DNA of 64,000 nucleotides from Pseudomonas sp. H9 (GTDB taxonomy: Bacteria > Pseudomonadota > Gammaproteobacteria > Pseudomonadales > Pseudomonadaceae). The position numbers were made by a program, and so were the translations under genes. Below the pieces are notes generated by a model. That model searched no databases. It worked only from the letters and a program-made list of their open reading frames with translations, and had not been told where the DNA came from. The DNA is taken from positions 23,825 through 87,824 of the forward strand of contig NZ_SMOK01000025.1 of the NCBI RefSeq assembly GCF_004353925.1. The letters run 5' to 3'. Of the stretch, positions 9,101 through 17,318 are shown one piece after another (position 1 is the first letter of the stretch; the number at the start of each line of letters is the position of its first letter).

Positions 9101-9416
9101 AGTGGTTGCCACTGTCGGTACCGCCAAGGTTATCGAAGCGGCGGGCCTGAAAGTGCGTCGCGTGAACAAGGTGACCGAGGGCCGTCCGCATGTGGTCGAC
9201 ATGATCAAGAACGACGAAGTGTCGTTGATCATCAATACCACTGAAGGTCGCCAGTCGATCGCTGACTCCTACTCGATTCGTCGCAATGCGTTGCAGCACA
9301 AGATTTACTGCACCACCACCATTGCGGCCGGTGAAGCCATCTGCGAAGCGTTGAAATTCGGCCCTGAAAAGACCGTTCGTCGCTTGCAGGATCTGCATGC
9401 AGGACTCAAAGCATGA
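6195..9416 (+). CDS. carB: Carbamoyl-phosphate synthase large subunit
   Basis: From the ATG at 6195 (MPKRTDIKSILILGAGPIV) the protein has 1073 residues, the same as E. coli CarB. The frame opens 9 bp earlier at a GTG, which is less likely. Two homologous ATP-grasp halves are visible: GAGPIVIGQACEFDYSG starts the first and GGGPNRIGQGIEFDYCC the second. A C-terminal MGS-like allosteric domain ends the protein. It makes carbamoyl phosphate from bicarbonate, ammonia and two ATP. Its stop overlaps the greA start (ATGA), so the two are translationally coupled. Confidence 0.99.
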   Translation: MPKRTDIKSILILGAGPIVIGQACEFDYSGAQACKALREEGYRVILVNSNPATIMTDPAMADATYIEPIKWQTVAKIIEKERPDALLPTMGGQTALNCALDLEREGVLEKFGVEMIGANADTIDKAEDRSRFDTAMKAIGLECPRSGIAHSMEEANAVLEKLGFPCIIRPSFTMGGTGGGIAYNREEFEEICARGLDLSPTKELLIDESLIGWKEYEMEVVRDKKDNCIIVCSIENFDPMGVHTGDSITVAPAQTLTDKEYQIMRNASLAVLREIGVETGGSNVQFGICPNTGRMVVIEMNPRVSRSSALASKATGFPIAKIAAKLAVGYTLDELQNDITGGRTPASFEPSIDYVVTKLPRFAFEKFPKADARLTTQMKSVGEVMAIGRTFQESLQKALRGLEVGVCGLDPKVDLASPEATSILKRELTVPGAERIWYVADAMRSGMTCDEIFALTGIDHWFLVQMEDLIKEEEKVKTLALSAIDKDMMLRLKRKGFSDQRLAKLLGITDKNLRRHRHKLEVFPVYKRVDTCAAEFATDTAYLYSTYEEECEANPSTRDKIMILGGGPNRIGQGIEFDYCCVHAALALREDGYETIMVNCNPETVSTDYDTSDRLYFEPLTLEDVLEVVRVEKPKGVIVHYGGQTPLKLARALEEAGVPIIGTSPDAIDRAEDRERFQQMVQRLNLLQPPNATVRSEDEAIRAAGQIGYPLVVRPSYVLGGRAMEIVYELDELKRYLREAVQVSNDSPVLLDHFLNCAIEMDVDAVCDGTDVVIGAIMQHIEQAGVHSGDSACSLPPYSLPAHVQDEVRVQVKKMALELGVVGLMNVQLALQGDKIYVIEVNPRASRTVPFVSKCIGTSLAMIAARVMAGKSLKELGFTQEIIPNFYSVKEAVFPFAKFPGVDPILGPEMKSTGEVMGVGDSFGEAFAKAQMGASEVLPTGGTAFISVRDDDKPQVAGVARDLIALGFEVVATVGTAKVIEAAGLKVRRVNKVTEGRPHVVDMIKNDEVSLIINTTEGRQSIADSYSIRRNALQHKIYCTTTIAAGEAICEALKFGPEKTVRRLQDLHAGLKA

Positions 9417-9895
9417 GCATTACCAAGTACCCGATGACCGTCCAGGGCGCTCGCGCCCTGGAGGAAGAGCTTCTTTTCCTGAGCAAGACCGAGCGTCCGC
9501 GTTTGAGTCAGGCAATCGGTGAAGCCCGTGAGCTGGGCGACCTCAAGGAAAACGCTGAGTACCATGCTGCCCGCGAAGAGCAAGGCATGGTCGAGGCGCG
9601 TATCCGTGATATCGAAGGTCGTCTGCAGAACTCGGTCGTGATCGATGTGACCACCATTGCCCATACCGGCAAGGTCATCTTCGGTACCACCGTAGACCTG
9701 GAAAACACCGAAACCGGCGATCAGGTGACTTACCAGATCGTTGGCGAAGACGAAGCCGACATCAAGAAAGGCAAGCTCTCGGCCAGTGCACCAATCGCCC
9801 GCGCCATTATCGGCAAGGAAGAGGGTGACGCTGTCGTCGTCAAGACGCCAAGTGGCACGGTCGAGTACGAGATTGTCGAAGTCAAACACATCTGA
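9413..9895 (+). CDS. greA: Transcription elongation factor GreA
   Basis: This 160-residue protein starts MSITKYPMTVQGARALEEEL. It has the family's N-terminal antiparallel coiled coil, with LGDLKENAEYHAAREEQG near residues 40-57, the acidic tip that enters the RNA polymerase secondary channel. A C-terminal FKBP-like domain follows. GreA rescues backtracked polymerase by stimulating transcript cleavage. It overlaps carB by 4 bp. Confidence 0.99.
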   Translation: MSITKYPMTVQGARALEEELLFLSKTERPRLSQAIGEARELGDLKENAEYHAAREEQGMVEARIRDIEGRLQNSVVIDVTTIAHTGKVIFGTTVDLENTETGDQVTYQIVGEDEADIKKGKLSASAPIARAIIGKEEGDAVVVKTPSGTVEYEIVEVKHI

Positions 9896-10322
9896 CCGGC
9901 GCCTGCAGGCGCCAACCCTCGAGGGTATCCTCTGGCAGCTGGCCCAGGTTTTCTGGGTTGGCGGCCTGTGGGTGTTTCATGTGGGGTTGGTGCCGGCGCT
10001 GAAAGTCAGTGGTCTGGCGCCGCTATTGGTGCAGGACGTTGCTGTGCAGATTGACCGCTGGTTGATCGGCGTAGCTGCAGTCGGCCTGTTGACCCAGTTG
10101 GCGGTGTTGGTGAGGTTGCGTGGAGTGGCTGCCTGGTGGCAGACATTCAGCGGCCAGATGCTGCTGGTGGGGTTTGCCGCCTGCGTCGGCTACTACACCT
10201 TGCGCTACGGTATTTCCGTCGGAGAGCGTTGGCAGATGTTCTGCTTCGTGATCCTGGGGATCAGCGGTATCGTGCTGGCGGCTCAGCCAGTCCCGACCAG
10301 GGCGCGTGATTCGCGCCGCTGA
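9873..10322 (+). CDS. Small integral membrane protein, DUF4149-like (start uncertain)
   Basis: An open frame runs out of the greA 3' end into a clear four-helix membrane protein: ILWQLAQVFWVGGLWVFHVG, then a helix around IGVAAVGLLTQLAVLVRL, then MLLVGFAACVGYYTL, then FCFVILGISGIVLAAQP. No ATG fits. The TTG at 9873 inside greA and a CTG at 9903 are candidates, and no strong ribosome site is visible, so the protein is about 140-149 residues. The first helix resembles DUF4149 proteins, a family of unknown function found at this place (after greA, before yhbY) in pseudomonads. Expression probably depends on greA translation. Confidence 0.7.
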   Translation: MSKSNTSDRRLQAPTLEGILWQLAQVFWVGGLWVFHVGLVPALKVSGLAPLLVQDVAVQIDRWLIGVAAVGLLTQLAVLVRLRGVAAWWQTFSGQMLLVGFAACVGYYTLRYGISVGERWQMFCFVILGISGIVLAAQPVPTRARDSRR

Positions 10323-10334
10323 TCGGAGCCACTG

Positions 10335-10643
10335 TTACTTGTAACGGTGGATGTTGGACAGTTGCTTGTTCGGTTGTGGGTTCTTGCGGTACAGCAGCAC
10401 CATCTTGCCGATGATCTGAACTTGCTCTGCGCGACCGACCTTGCTCAGTTCGTCCATCACGGCCTTGCGCTCTTCGCGATCTTCGAGCTTGACCTGGACC
10501 TTGATCAGTTCATGATCAGCCAGGGCACGCTCCAGTTCGGCGAGGACACCTTCGGTCAAGCCATTGCCCGCCACGATCAGAACCGGCTTCAGGTCGTGAC
10601 CAATGGATTTGTACTGTTTCTTCTGCTCGTTATTGAGCGGCAT
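10335..10643 (-). CDS. yhbY: YhbY/CRS1-type RNA-binding protein
   Basis: This 102-residue protein (MPLNNEQKKQYKSIGHDLKP) is one CRM domain with the GxxG-type loop VAGNGLTEGV and the ending IIGKMVLLYRKN. In E. coli the homologue binds pre-50S ribosome particles. It is the only - strand gene in the first 26 kb. It converges with the membrane protein gene (12 bp between stops) and diverges from rlmE across a 100-bp spacer. Confidence 0.93.
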   Translation of the reverse strand: MPLNNEQKKQYKSIGHDLKPVLIVAGNGLTEGVLAELERALADHELIKVQVKLEDREERKAVMDELSKVGRAEQVQIIGKMVLLYRKNPQPNKQLSNIHRYK

Positions 10644-10743
10644 AATCTGACCCTTTGTCTGATTCTGTAAAAATGGCGGCCATTTTACCCGAGGGCCCGT
10701 GGATCCGCCCAGTTAATCACGACCCTTATCATCGAGGTGCCCA

Positions 10744-11367
10744 GTGGCGCGTTCCAAGACAAGCAAAAAGTGGCTGGAAAGGCATGTCAGCGACCCCTAT
10801 GTGAAACAGGCACAGAAGGACGGTTACCGCTCGCGTGCGAGCTACAAGCTTCTGGAAGTTCAGGAAAAATACAAGCTGATCCGTCCAGGCATGAGCGTCG
10901 TTGACCTCGGCGCAGCCCCGGGTGGCTGGTCGCAGGTGACCAGTCGTCTGATCGGCGGTCAGGGCCGCCTGATTGCCTCGGACATCCTGGAAATGGACAG
11001 CATTCCCGACGTTACCTTCATCCAGGGTGACTTTACCCAGGATGAAGTGCTGGCGCAGATTCTTGAGGCGGTAGGTAATTCGCACGTAGACCTTGTGATT
11101 TCCGACATGGCCCCCAATATGAGTGGAACGCCTGCCGTGGATATCCCCAAGGCCATGTTTCTGTGCGAACTGGCGCTCGATCTGGCTACCCGGGTACTCA
11201 AGCCGGGCGGTGATTTCCTGATCAAGATCTTCCAGGGCGAAGGGTTTGATGTTTACCTGAAGGACGCTCGTCAGAAATTCGACAAGGTCCAGATGTTCAA
11301 ACCTGACTCTTCACGGGACAGTTCCCGCGAACAGTACTTGCTGGCACGGGGTTATCGCGGCGAGTAA
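10744..11367 (+). CDS. rlmE: 23S rRNA (uridine-2552-2'-O) methyltransferase
   Basis: This 207-residue protein starts at a GTG preceded by a GAGGTG ribosome site. The class I methyltransferase motif VDLGAAPGGWSQV lies near residues 56-68. The K-D-K-E catalytic tetrad is expected around K38, SDMAPNMSG and FLIKIFQGEG. It 2'-O-methylates U2552 in the 50S A loop and is also known as RrmJ/FtsJ. It directly precedes ftsH, the conserved rlmE-ftsH pair. A 203-bp spacer to ftsH leaves room for a separate promoter, but I see no convincing one. Confidence 0.97.
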   Translation: MARSKTSKKWLERHVSDPYVKQAQKDGYRSRASYKLLEVQEKYKLIRPGMSVVDLGAAPGGWSQVTSRLIGGQGRLIASDILEMDSIPDVTFIQGDFTQDEVLAQILEAVGNSHVDLVISDMAPNMSGTPAVDIPKAMFLCELALDLATRVLKPGGDFLIKIFQGEGFDVYLKDARQKFDKVQMFKPDSSRDSSREQYLLARGYRGE

Positions 11368-11570
11368 GGCTTCAGGCCGGTGACTTTCAGGGTAACCGAT
11401 AGTATTTTCCAATCGGCTGTCCTGCCTGACCTGGGTGAACATCGTGTAGTCTAGGTTTCACAAAGGGTTACAGACGGCGCCTGCAGATGTGTAGGTAATG
11501 TAGTAAGTTAGGCCGGTGAATATCATGCGAGGCACGGCTGCGCCGTCAGCCGGCTTCAGAGGGTAGCTAA

Positions 11571-13478
11571 TTGAACGATATGGCAAAGAACTTGATCCTG
11601 TGGTTGATCATCGCGGCTGTCCTGGTGACAGTGATGAACAACTTCTCCAGCCCGAATGAGCCACAGACCCTCAACTATTCCGACTTCATTCAGCAGGTCA
11701 AGGACGGCAAGGTCGAGCGCGTAGCGGTCGACGGCTATGTCATTACCGGCAAACGTACCGATGGCGACAGCTTCAAGACCATCCGTCCAGCCATTCAGGA
11801 CAACGGTCTGATTGGCGACCTGGTCGACAACCATGTTGTGGTCGAAGGCAAGCAGCCTGAGCAGCAGTCCATCTGGACCCAGCTGCTGGTAGCCAGCTTC
11901 CCGATCCTGGTGATCATCGCCGTATTCATGTTCTTCATGCGCCAGATGCAAGGCGGTGCAGGCGGCAAGGGCGGGCCGATGAGCTTTGGTAAGAGCAAGG
12001 CTCGGCTGTTGTCCGAAGATCAGGTGAAAACCACCCTGGCCGACGTTGCAGGTTGCGACGAAGCCAAGGAAGAAGTGGGTGAGTTGGTCGAATTCCTGCG
12101 CGATCCGGGCAAGTTCCAACGCCTGGGTGGTCGTATTCCTCGCGGTGTGCTGATGGTCGGCCCGCCAGGTACCGGTAAAACCCTGCTGGCCAAGGCCATT
12201 GCTGGTGAGGCCAAGGTGCCGTTTTTCACCATCTCTGGTTCTGACTTCGTTGAAATGTTCGTGGGTGTTGGTGCAAGCCGCGTCCGTGACATGTTCGAGC
12301 AGGCCAAGAAACACGCGCCGTGCATTATCTTCATCGACGAGATCGACGCCGTTGGTCGCCATCGTGGCGCTGGCATGGGTGGCGGTCACGACGAACGTGA
12401 GCAGACCCTCAACCAGTTGCTGGTAGAGATGGACGGCTTCGAAATGAATGACGGCATCATTGTCATTGCTGCAACCAACCGTCCGGACGTTCTCGACCCA
12501 GCGTTGCTGCGTCCTGGTCGTTTCGACCGTCAGGTTGTGGTCGGCTTGCCGGATATCCGCGGTCGCGAACAGATCCTCAAAGTACACATGCGTAAAGTGC
12601 CGGTTGGCGAAAACGTCAATCCTGCGGTCATTGCGCGTGGCACCCCTGGTTTCTCCGGTGCCGACCTTGCCAACTTGGTCAACGAAGCTTCGCTGTTTGC
12701 TGCTCGCGCAAGTAAACGCGTTGTAGAAATGAAAGAGTTCGAGCTGGCCAAAGACAAGATCATGATGGGCGCTGAGCGCAAAACCATGGTCATGTCCGAA
12801 AAAGAGAAACGCAATACCGCTTACCACGAAGCTGGTCACGCCATTGTTGGTCGCGTTGTGCCTGAGCATGACCCGGTCTACAAGGTGTCGATCATTCCGC
12901 GTGGCCGTGCCCTGGGTGTCACCATGTTCCTCCCTGAAGAGGATCGTTACAGCCTGTCCAAGCGCGCACTGATCAGCCAGATCTGTTCGTTGTACGGCGG
13001 CCGTATTGCCGAGGAAATGACTCTTGGCTTTGACGGCGTGACCACCGGTGCCTCCAACGACATCATGCGGGCCAGTCAGATCGCCCGGAACATGGTTACC
13101 AAGTGGGGCCTTTCTGAGAAGCTCGGCCCGTTGATGTACGCTGAAGAAGAGGGTGAAGTGTTCCTCGGTCGCAGTGCAGGCTCGCAGCATGCCAGTGTCT
13201 CGGGTGAAACGGCCAAACTGATCGACTCCGAAGTGCGCAGCATCATTGATCAGTGCTACGCCACCGCCAAGCAGATCCTTACGGACAACCGTGACAAGCT
13301 TGATGCGATGGCCGATGCGTTGATGAAGTACGAGACCATTGATGCCGAGCAGATCGACGACATCATGGCGGGGCGTACTCCACGCGAACCGCGTGATTGG
13401 GAAGATGGCTCGGGCACTCCTGCTCCGCAGAGTGATCGTCCGGAATCGCCAATCGGCGGCCCAGCGGCGCAAATCTAA
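11571..13478 (+). CDS. ftsH: FtsH, membrane-bound ATP-dependent zinc protease
   Basis: The protein has 635 residues if it begins at the TTG at 11571, preceded by AGAGGG at good spacing. An internal ATG three codons later (MAKNLILWL) is the alternative. Two N-terminal membrane helices (about 5-23 and 103-122) flank a periplasmic domain. The AAA module has Walker A GPPGTGKT near 197, Walker B IIFIDEIDAVG and the second region RPGRFDR. The zinc protease site is HEAGH near 419. FtsH degrades membrane proteins and regulators such as RpoH and LpxC. It is followed by folP after 8 bp. Confidence 0.98.
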   Translation: MNDMAKNLILWLIIAAVLVTVMNNFSSPNEPQTLNYSDFIQQVKDGKVERVAVDGYVITGKRTDGDSFKTIRPAIQDNGLIGDLVDNHVVVEGKQPEQQSIWTQLLVASFPILVIIAVFMFFMRQMQGGAGGKGGPMSFGKSKARLLSEDQVKTTLADVAGCDEAKEEVGELVEFLRDPGKFQRLGGRIPRGVLMVGPPGTGKTLLAKAIAGEAKVPFFTISGSDFVEMFVGVGASRVRDMFEQAKKHAPCIIFIDEIDAVGRHRGAGMGGGHDEREQTLNQLLVEMDGFEMNDGIIVIAATNRPDVLDPALLRPGRFDRQVVVGLPDIRGREQILKVHMRKVPVGENVNPAVIARGTPGFSGADLANLVNEASLFAARASKRVVEMKEFELAKDKIMMGAERKTMVMSEKEKRNTAYHEAGHAIVGRVVPEHDPVYKVSIIPRGRALGVTMFLPEEDRYSLSKRALISQICSLYGGRIAEEMTLGFDGVTTGASNDIMRASQIARNMVTKWGLSEKLGPLMYAEEEGEVFLGRSAGSQHASVSGETAKLIDSEVRSIIDQCYATAKQILTDNRDKLDAMADALMKYETIDAEQIDDIMAGRTPREPRDWEDGSGTPAPQSDRPESPIGGPAAQI

Positions 13479-13486
13479 GGGCTCCT

Positions 13487-14338
13487 ATGACGTCACAGCA
13501 GTACCCAACCCGGTTGCCTTGCGGCAACCGGGTTCTTGATTTGTCTCGTACCCATGTCATGGGTATCCTCAATATCACCCCTGATTCCTTCTCCGATGGC
13601 GGACGCTTCAATCAGCGTGATGCTGCCTTGCGCCATGCCGAAGCAATGGTAGCGGCGGGCGCAACCCTGATCGATATCGGCGGCGAGTCCACACGCCCTG
13701 GTGCCAGGGCGGTTTCCGTGCTTGAAGAGTTGGAGCGCGTAGCGCCCATGGTTGAAGCCATCAACCGCGAGCTGGATGTGGTCATCTCGGTCGATACTTC
13801 GACCCCGGCGGTCATTCGCGAGTCGGCCAGGCTTGGTGCCGGGCTGATCAACGATGTCCGTTCGCTCAGCCGCGATGGCGCGCTGGATGCGGCAGCGGCG
13901 ACCGGTTTGCCGGTGTGCTTGATGCATATGCGCGGCGAGCCGGGCGACATGCAAGACAATCCTCATTACGAAGATGTCACCAGCGAAGTGGCGAGCTATC
14001 TTGAACAACGGATGGCAGCGTGTGCAGCGGTGGGCATCGATGCTGAGCGGATCATCCTCGATCCGGGCTTCGGTTTTGCCAAGACCCTTGCGCACAACCT
14101 CAGTCTGTTTAAGCACATGGAGTCTCTGTATCGATTGGGGCGTCCGTTGTTGGTGGGCGTTTCACGCAAGAGCATGATCGGGCAAACCCTGGATCGTCCG
14201 GTCGAACAACGACTCTACGGCAGCCTGGCACTGGCTGCATTGGCGATGACTAAAGGGGCGAGCATCCTGCGCGTTCATGATGTCGCTGAAACCGCCGATG
14301 TAGTGCGAATGATTGCCGCGGTTCAAGCCGCCGAATAA
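13487..14338 (+). CDS. folP: Dihydropteroate synthase
   Basis: This 283-residue TIM-barrel enzyme condenses p-aminobenzoate with hydroxymethyl-dihydropterin pyrophosphate in folate synthesis and is the sulfonamide target. Signatures are MGILNITPDSFSDGG near residue 24, DIGGESTRPGA, HMRGEPGDMQ, DPGFGFAKT and the late Lys/Arg segment VGVSRKSMIG. It lies 8 bp after ftsH and 18 bp before glmM, the conserved ftsH-folP-glmM order. FolK, the enzyme of the preceding step, lies separately near 39.5 kb. Confidence 0.98.
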   Translation: MTSQQYPTRLPCGNRVLDLSRTHVMGILNITPDSFSDGGRFNQRDAALRHAEAMVAAGATLIDIGGESTRPGARAVSVLEELERVAPMVEAINRELDVVISVDTSTPAVIRESARLGAGLINDVRSLSRDGALDAAAATGLPVCLMHMRGEPGDMQDNPHYEDVTSEVASYLEQRMAACAAVGIDAERIILDPGFGFAKTLAHNLSLFKHMESLYRLGRPLLVGVSRKSMIGQTLDRPVEQRLYGSLALAALAMTKGASILRVHDVAETADVVRMIAAVQAAE

Positions 14339-14356
14339 AAGTGTGATGGAGCATCT

Positions 14357-15697
14357 ATGAGCAGAAAATACTTTGGTACCGACGGCATCCGTGGCCGCGT
14401 CGGCGAATACCCGATCACACCTGACTTTATGCTCAAGCTCGGCTGGGCTGCCGGTATGGCGTTCCGAAAGCAGGGTGCTTGCCGGGTTCTGGTGGGTAAA
14501 GACACACGAATTTCCGGTTACATGTTTGAGTCTGCCCTGGAGGCTGGTTTGTCCGCTGCAGGCGCAGATGTGATGCTGCTCGGGCCGATGCCAACCCCGG
14601 CCATTGCCTATCTGACACGTACTTTCCACGCCGAAGCCGGCATTGTCATCAGTGCTTCGCATAACCCGCACGATGACAACGGCATCAAGTTTTTCTCCGG
14701 TCAGGGCACCAAGCTGCCAGATGAAGTCGAGAAAATGATCGAAGAATTGCTCGATCAGCCGATGACTGTGGTGGAGTCGAGCAAGCTCGGTAAAGTGTCG
14801 CGCATCAATGACGCCGCTGGTCGCTACATCGAATTCTGTAAAAGCAGTGTGCCAACCAGCACCGATTTTGCCGGCCTCAAGCTGGTGGTCGATTGTGCGC
14901 ATGGGGCTACCTACAAAGTGGCGCCAAGCGTGTTCCGTGAGCTCGGCGCCAGTGTCACTGTGCTGTCGGCGCAGCCGGATGGTCTGAATATCAACGAAAA
15001 CTGCGGCTCGACCCACATCGAGTCGCTGCAGGCGGCGGTTCTGGTCGGCCATGCCGATCTGGGTATTGCCTTTGATGGCGACGGCGACCGGGTGCTGATG
15101 GTAGACCATACCGGGGCAATCGTTGATGGTGATGAGTTGCTGTACATCATCGCTCGCGACCTGCAAGAGCGCGGCAAACTTCAGGGTGGGGTGGTTGGCA
15201 CCCTGATGAGCAACCTGGGCCTGGAGCTGGCGCTGAAAGATCTCGACATTCCGTTCGTTCGCGCCAAGGTGGGCGACCGCTATGTGATGGCCGAGCTGTT
15301 GGAGCGCGAGTGGGTGCTCGGGGGCGAGAACTCCGGGCATGTGGTGTGCTTCAACCACACCACCACGGGCGATGCGATCATTGCCGCGCTGCAGGTGCTG
15401 ATGGCCCTCAAGCGCCGTGATGAGACGCTTGCTCATGCGCGCCAGGGGTTGCGCAAGTGCCCGCAAGTGCTGATCAATGTGCGCTTTGGTGCAAGCAAGG
15501 TTGACCCGCTGGAGCATCCGGCGGTGAAGGAAGCCAGCGCCCGGGTAACCGAGGAAATGGCTGGGCGTGGTCGCGTGTTGTTGCGCAAGTCCGGAACAGA
15601 GCCGCTGGTGCGTGTAATGGTCGAAGGTGACGACGAAAGTCAGGTTCGCGCGCACGCTGAAGCCCTGGCAAAACTGGTAAGTGAAGTTTGCGTTTGA
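14357..15697 (+). CDS. glmM: Phosphoglucosamine mutase
   Basis: This 446-residue alpha-D-phosphohexomutase converts glucosamine-6-phosphate to glucosamine-1-phosphate for peptidoglycan and lipopolysaccharide. The phosphoserine loop is VISASHNPHDDNGIKFF near residue 100. The metal-binding loop is FDGDGDRVLMVD near 240, and the phosphate-binding RKSGTEPLVRVMVEG is near the C-terminus. It begins MSRKYFGTDGIRGRVG as in the family. It is 18 bp after folP. Confidence 0.98.
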   Translation: MSRKYFGTDGIRGRVGEYPITPDFMLKLGWAAGMAFRKQGACRVLVGKDTRISGYMFESALEAGLSAAGADVMLLGPMPTPAIAYLTRTFHAEAGIVISASHNPHDDNGIKFFSGQGTKLPDEVEKMIEELLDQPMTVVESSKLGKVSRINDAAGRYIEFCKSSVPTSTDFAGLKLVVDCAHGATYKVAPSVFRELGASVTVLSAQPDGLNINENCGSTHIESLQAAVLVGHADLGIAFDGDGDRVLMVDHTGAIVDGDELLYIIARDLQERGKLQGGVVGTLMSNLGLELALKDLDIPFVRAKVGDRYVMAELLEREWVLGGENSGHVVCFNHTTTGDAIIAALQVLMALKRRDETLAHARQGLRKCPQVLINVRFGASKVDPLEHPAVKEASARVTEEMAGRGRVLLRKSGTEPLVRVMVEGDDESQVRAHAEALAKLVSEVCV

Positions 15698-15704
15698 AAT
15701 ACGC

Positions 15705-15733
15705 TTGCCAGCAGTGATCGGGTTGGGTAACAT
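15705..15733 (+). promoter_or_regulatory. Predicted sigma-70 promoter for tpiA-secG
   Basis: TTGCCA (15705-15710) and TAACAT (15728-15733) are separated by 17 bp, just after the glmM stop and 30 bp before tpiA. The prediction rests on consensus match only. Confidence 0.5.
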
Positions 15734-15763
15734 CTGCGCCCACTTTGACCGACGAGGTAAAGC

Positions 15764-16519
15764 ATGCGTCGCCCTATGGTAGCTGGTAACTGGAAGATGC
15801 ACGGTACCCGCGCCAGCGTCGCTGAGCTGATCAAGGGTTTGAGTAATCAGACCTTGCCGAGCGGTGTTGAGGTCGCGGTGTTTCCTCCCTTGCTGTACAT
15901 CAACCAGGTGGTTGAAGGGTTGCAAGGAAAGTCGATCGCCGTTGGCGCTCAGAATTCTGCGGTACAGCCTGAACAAGGCGCATTGACCGGTGAAATTGCA
16001 CCGAGTCAGTTGGTTGAGTCAGGTTGCGAACTGGTACTGATTGGGCACTCGGAGCGCCGCCAGATCATTGGCGAGAGTGATGAGGTTCTCAATCGCAAGT
16101 TCGCTGCGGCACAGGCTTGTGGTTTGAAGCCAGTGCTCTGTGTAGGGGAAACCCTCGAAGAGCGCGAAGCGGGTAAGACGCTAGAGATTGTTGGGCGTCA
16201 GTTGGACAGCGTCATCGAAGCATTCGGTGTCGGTGTTTTCGCCAATGCGGTGATTGCCTATGAGCCTGTATGGGCCATCGGTACAGGGCTGACAGCCTCG
16301 CCACAGCAGGCTCAGGATGTGCATAAGGCCATTCGTGAGCAGCTGGCGGCAGCGGATCCTGAAGTTGCGAAGAATGTGCGGCTTCTATACGGCGGCAGCG
16401 TGAAGGCGGCCAATGCGGCTGAGCTGTTCGGCATGCCGGATATCGATGGGGGCCTGATTGGTGGGGCTTCCCTGAACGCAGACGAATTCGGTGCAATTTG
16501 TCGCGCCGCAGGAAACTGA
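15764..16519 (+). CDS. tpiA: Triosephosphate isomerase
   Basis: The enzyme has 251 residues and interconverts glyceraldehyde-3-phosphate and dihydroxyacetone phosphate. It has the full set of motifs: GNWKMHG with the catalytic Lys near residue 11, IGHSERR with the catalytic His near 95, AYEPVWAIGTG with the catalytic Glu and flexible loop near 165, and LYGGSVKAANA for phosphate binding. GAGGTAAAG precedes the ATG. secG follows after 3 bp. Confidence 0.99.
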   Translation: MRRPMVAGNWKMHGTRASVAELIKGLSNQTLPSGVEVAVFPPLLYINQVVEGLQGKSIAVGAQNSAVQPEQGALTGEIAPSQLVESGCELVLIGHSERRQIIGESDEVLNRKFAAAQACGLKPVLCVGETLEEREAGKTLEIVGRQLDSVIEAFGVGVFANAVIAYEPVWAIGTGLTASPQQAQDVHKAIREQLAAADPEVAKNVRLLYGGSVKAANAAELFGMPDIDGGLIGGASLNADEFGAICRAAGN

Positions 16520-16522
16520 AAA

Positions 16523-16909
16523 ATGCTGGAAACAGTGATCGTTGTGTTTCATCTGTTGGGCGCACTGGGTTTGGTAGTGCTGGTGTTGCTGCAACAGGGT
16601 AAAGGTGCGGAAGCGGGTGCATCTTTCGGCGCAGGTGCTTCAAATACTGTGTTCGGAAGCCAAGGTTCTGCTACCTTTCTGAGTAAGTTTACTGCTATAC
16701 TAGCTGCCTCTTTCTTCTTAACTGCTCTTGGGTTAGGATACTTTGCTAAAGAGAAAGCTCATGAGCTGACTCAAGTAGGGTTGCCAGATCCAGCGGTACT
16801 TGAAGTGAAGCAGCAAAAACCGGCAACAGATGATGTACCGGTGCTCCAGGAGCAGAAGGGCGAAGCCACTAACACTGGCGATGTTCCTCCAGCTCAAGAG
16901 CAGAAGTAA
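16523..16909 (+). CDS. secG: SecG, preprotein translocase subunit
   Basis: The 128-residue protein has two membrane helices (about 1-20 and 50-72). Between them is the conserved cytoplasmic loop QQGKGAEAGASFGAGASNTVFG. A hydrophilic Q/E/P-rich tail is longer than in E. coli SecG (110 residues), as in other pseudomonads. SecG assists SecYEG by easing SecA cycling. It is 3 bp after tpiA and just upstream of tRNA-Leu. Confidence 0.95.
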   Translation: MLETVIVVFHLLGALGLVVLVLLQQGKGAEAGASFGAGASNTVFGSQGSATFLSKFTAILAASFFLTALGLGYFAKEKAHELTQVGLPDPAVLEVKQQKPATDDVPVLQEQKGEATNTGDVPPAQEQK

Positions 16910-16928
16910 CGGGTTTCAAAGTAGTATT

Positions 16929-17014
16929 GCCGAGGTGGTGGAATTGGTAGACACGCAACCTTGAGGTGGTTGTGCCCATAGGGTGTAGGGGTTCGAGTCC
17001 CCTTCTCGGTACCA
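16929..17014 (+). tRNA. tRNA-Leu (anticodon GAG)
   Basis: This 86-nt class II tRNA has a 7-bp acceptor stem (GCCGAGG with TCTCGGT), the CAACC/GGTTG anticodon stem with loop TTGAGGT giving anticodon GAG, a long variable arm, the T loop TTCGAGTCC and an encoded CCA. It lies between secG and the initiator tRNA and reads CUC/CUU codons. Confidence 0.97.
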
Positions 17015-17027
17015 ATTGAAACAAGAT

Positions 17028-17050
17028 AGCCCGCTACAGCGGGCTTTCTT
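17028..17050 (+). terminator. Terminator after tRNA-Leu
   Basis: AGCCCGC and GCGGGCT pair around a TACA loop and are followed by TTTCTT. Confidence 0.75.
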
Positions 17051-17066
17051 GTAGGTGGAGGTTAGA

Positions 17067-17096
17067 TTGACCCTCTATAGGGTTCGGTCGTATACT
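17067..17096 (+). promoter_or_regulatory. Promoter of the initiator tRNA / rimP operon
   Basis: TTGACC (17067-17072) and TATACT (17091-17096) are separated by 18 bp, 16 bp before the tRNA-fMet 5' end. Confidence 0.65.
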
Positions 17097-17112
17097 TTCG
17101 CCCCAGCTTTGT

Positions 17113-17189
<77 letters not shown>

Positions 17190-17199
17190 GTTTCAGCGG

Positions 17200-17225
17200 A
17201 GCCCCTTTTTCAGGGGCTTTTTCTT
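17200..17225 (+). terminator. Terminator after initiator tRNA
   Basis: AGCCCC and GGGGCT pair around a T-rich loop and are followed by TTTTTCTT. As in E. coli, part of the transcription may read through into rimP-nusA. Confidence 0.75.
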
Positions 17226-17318
17226 GGCTGAACAGTCATAACGCCGGTATTCAACGGCGTATCAGGGATGGGCGCTTTGCCCATTTTTTATTTGCATAGC
17301 ATGCACGAGGGGGTTCAG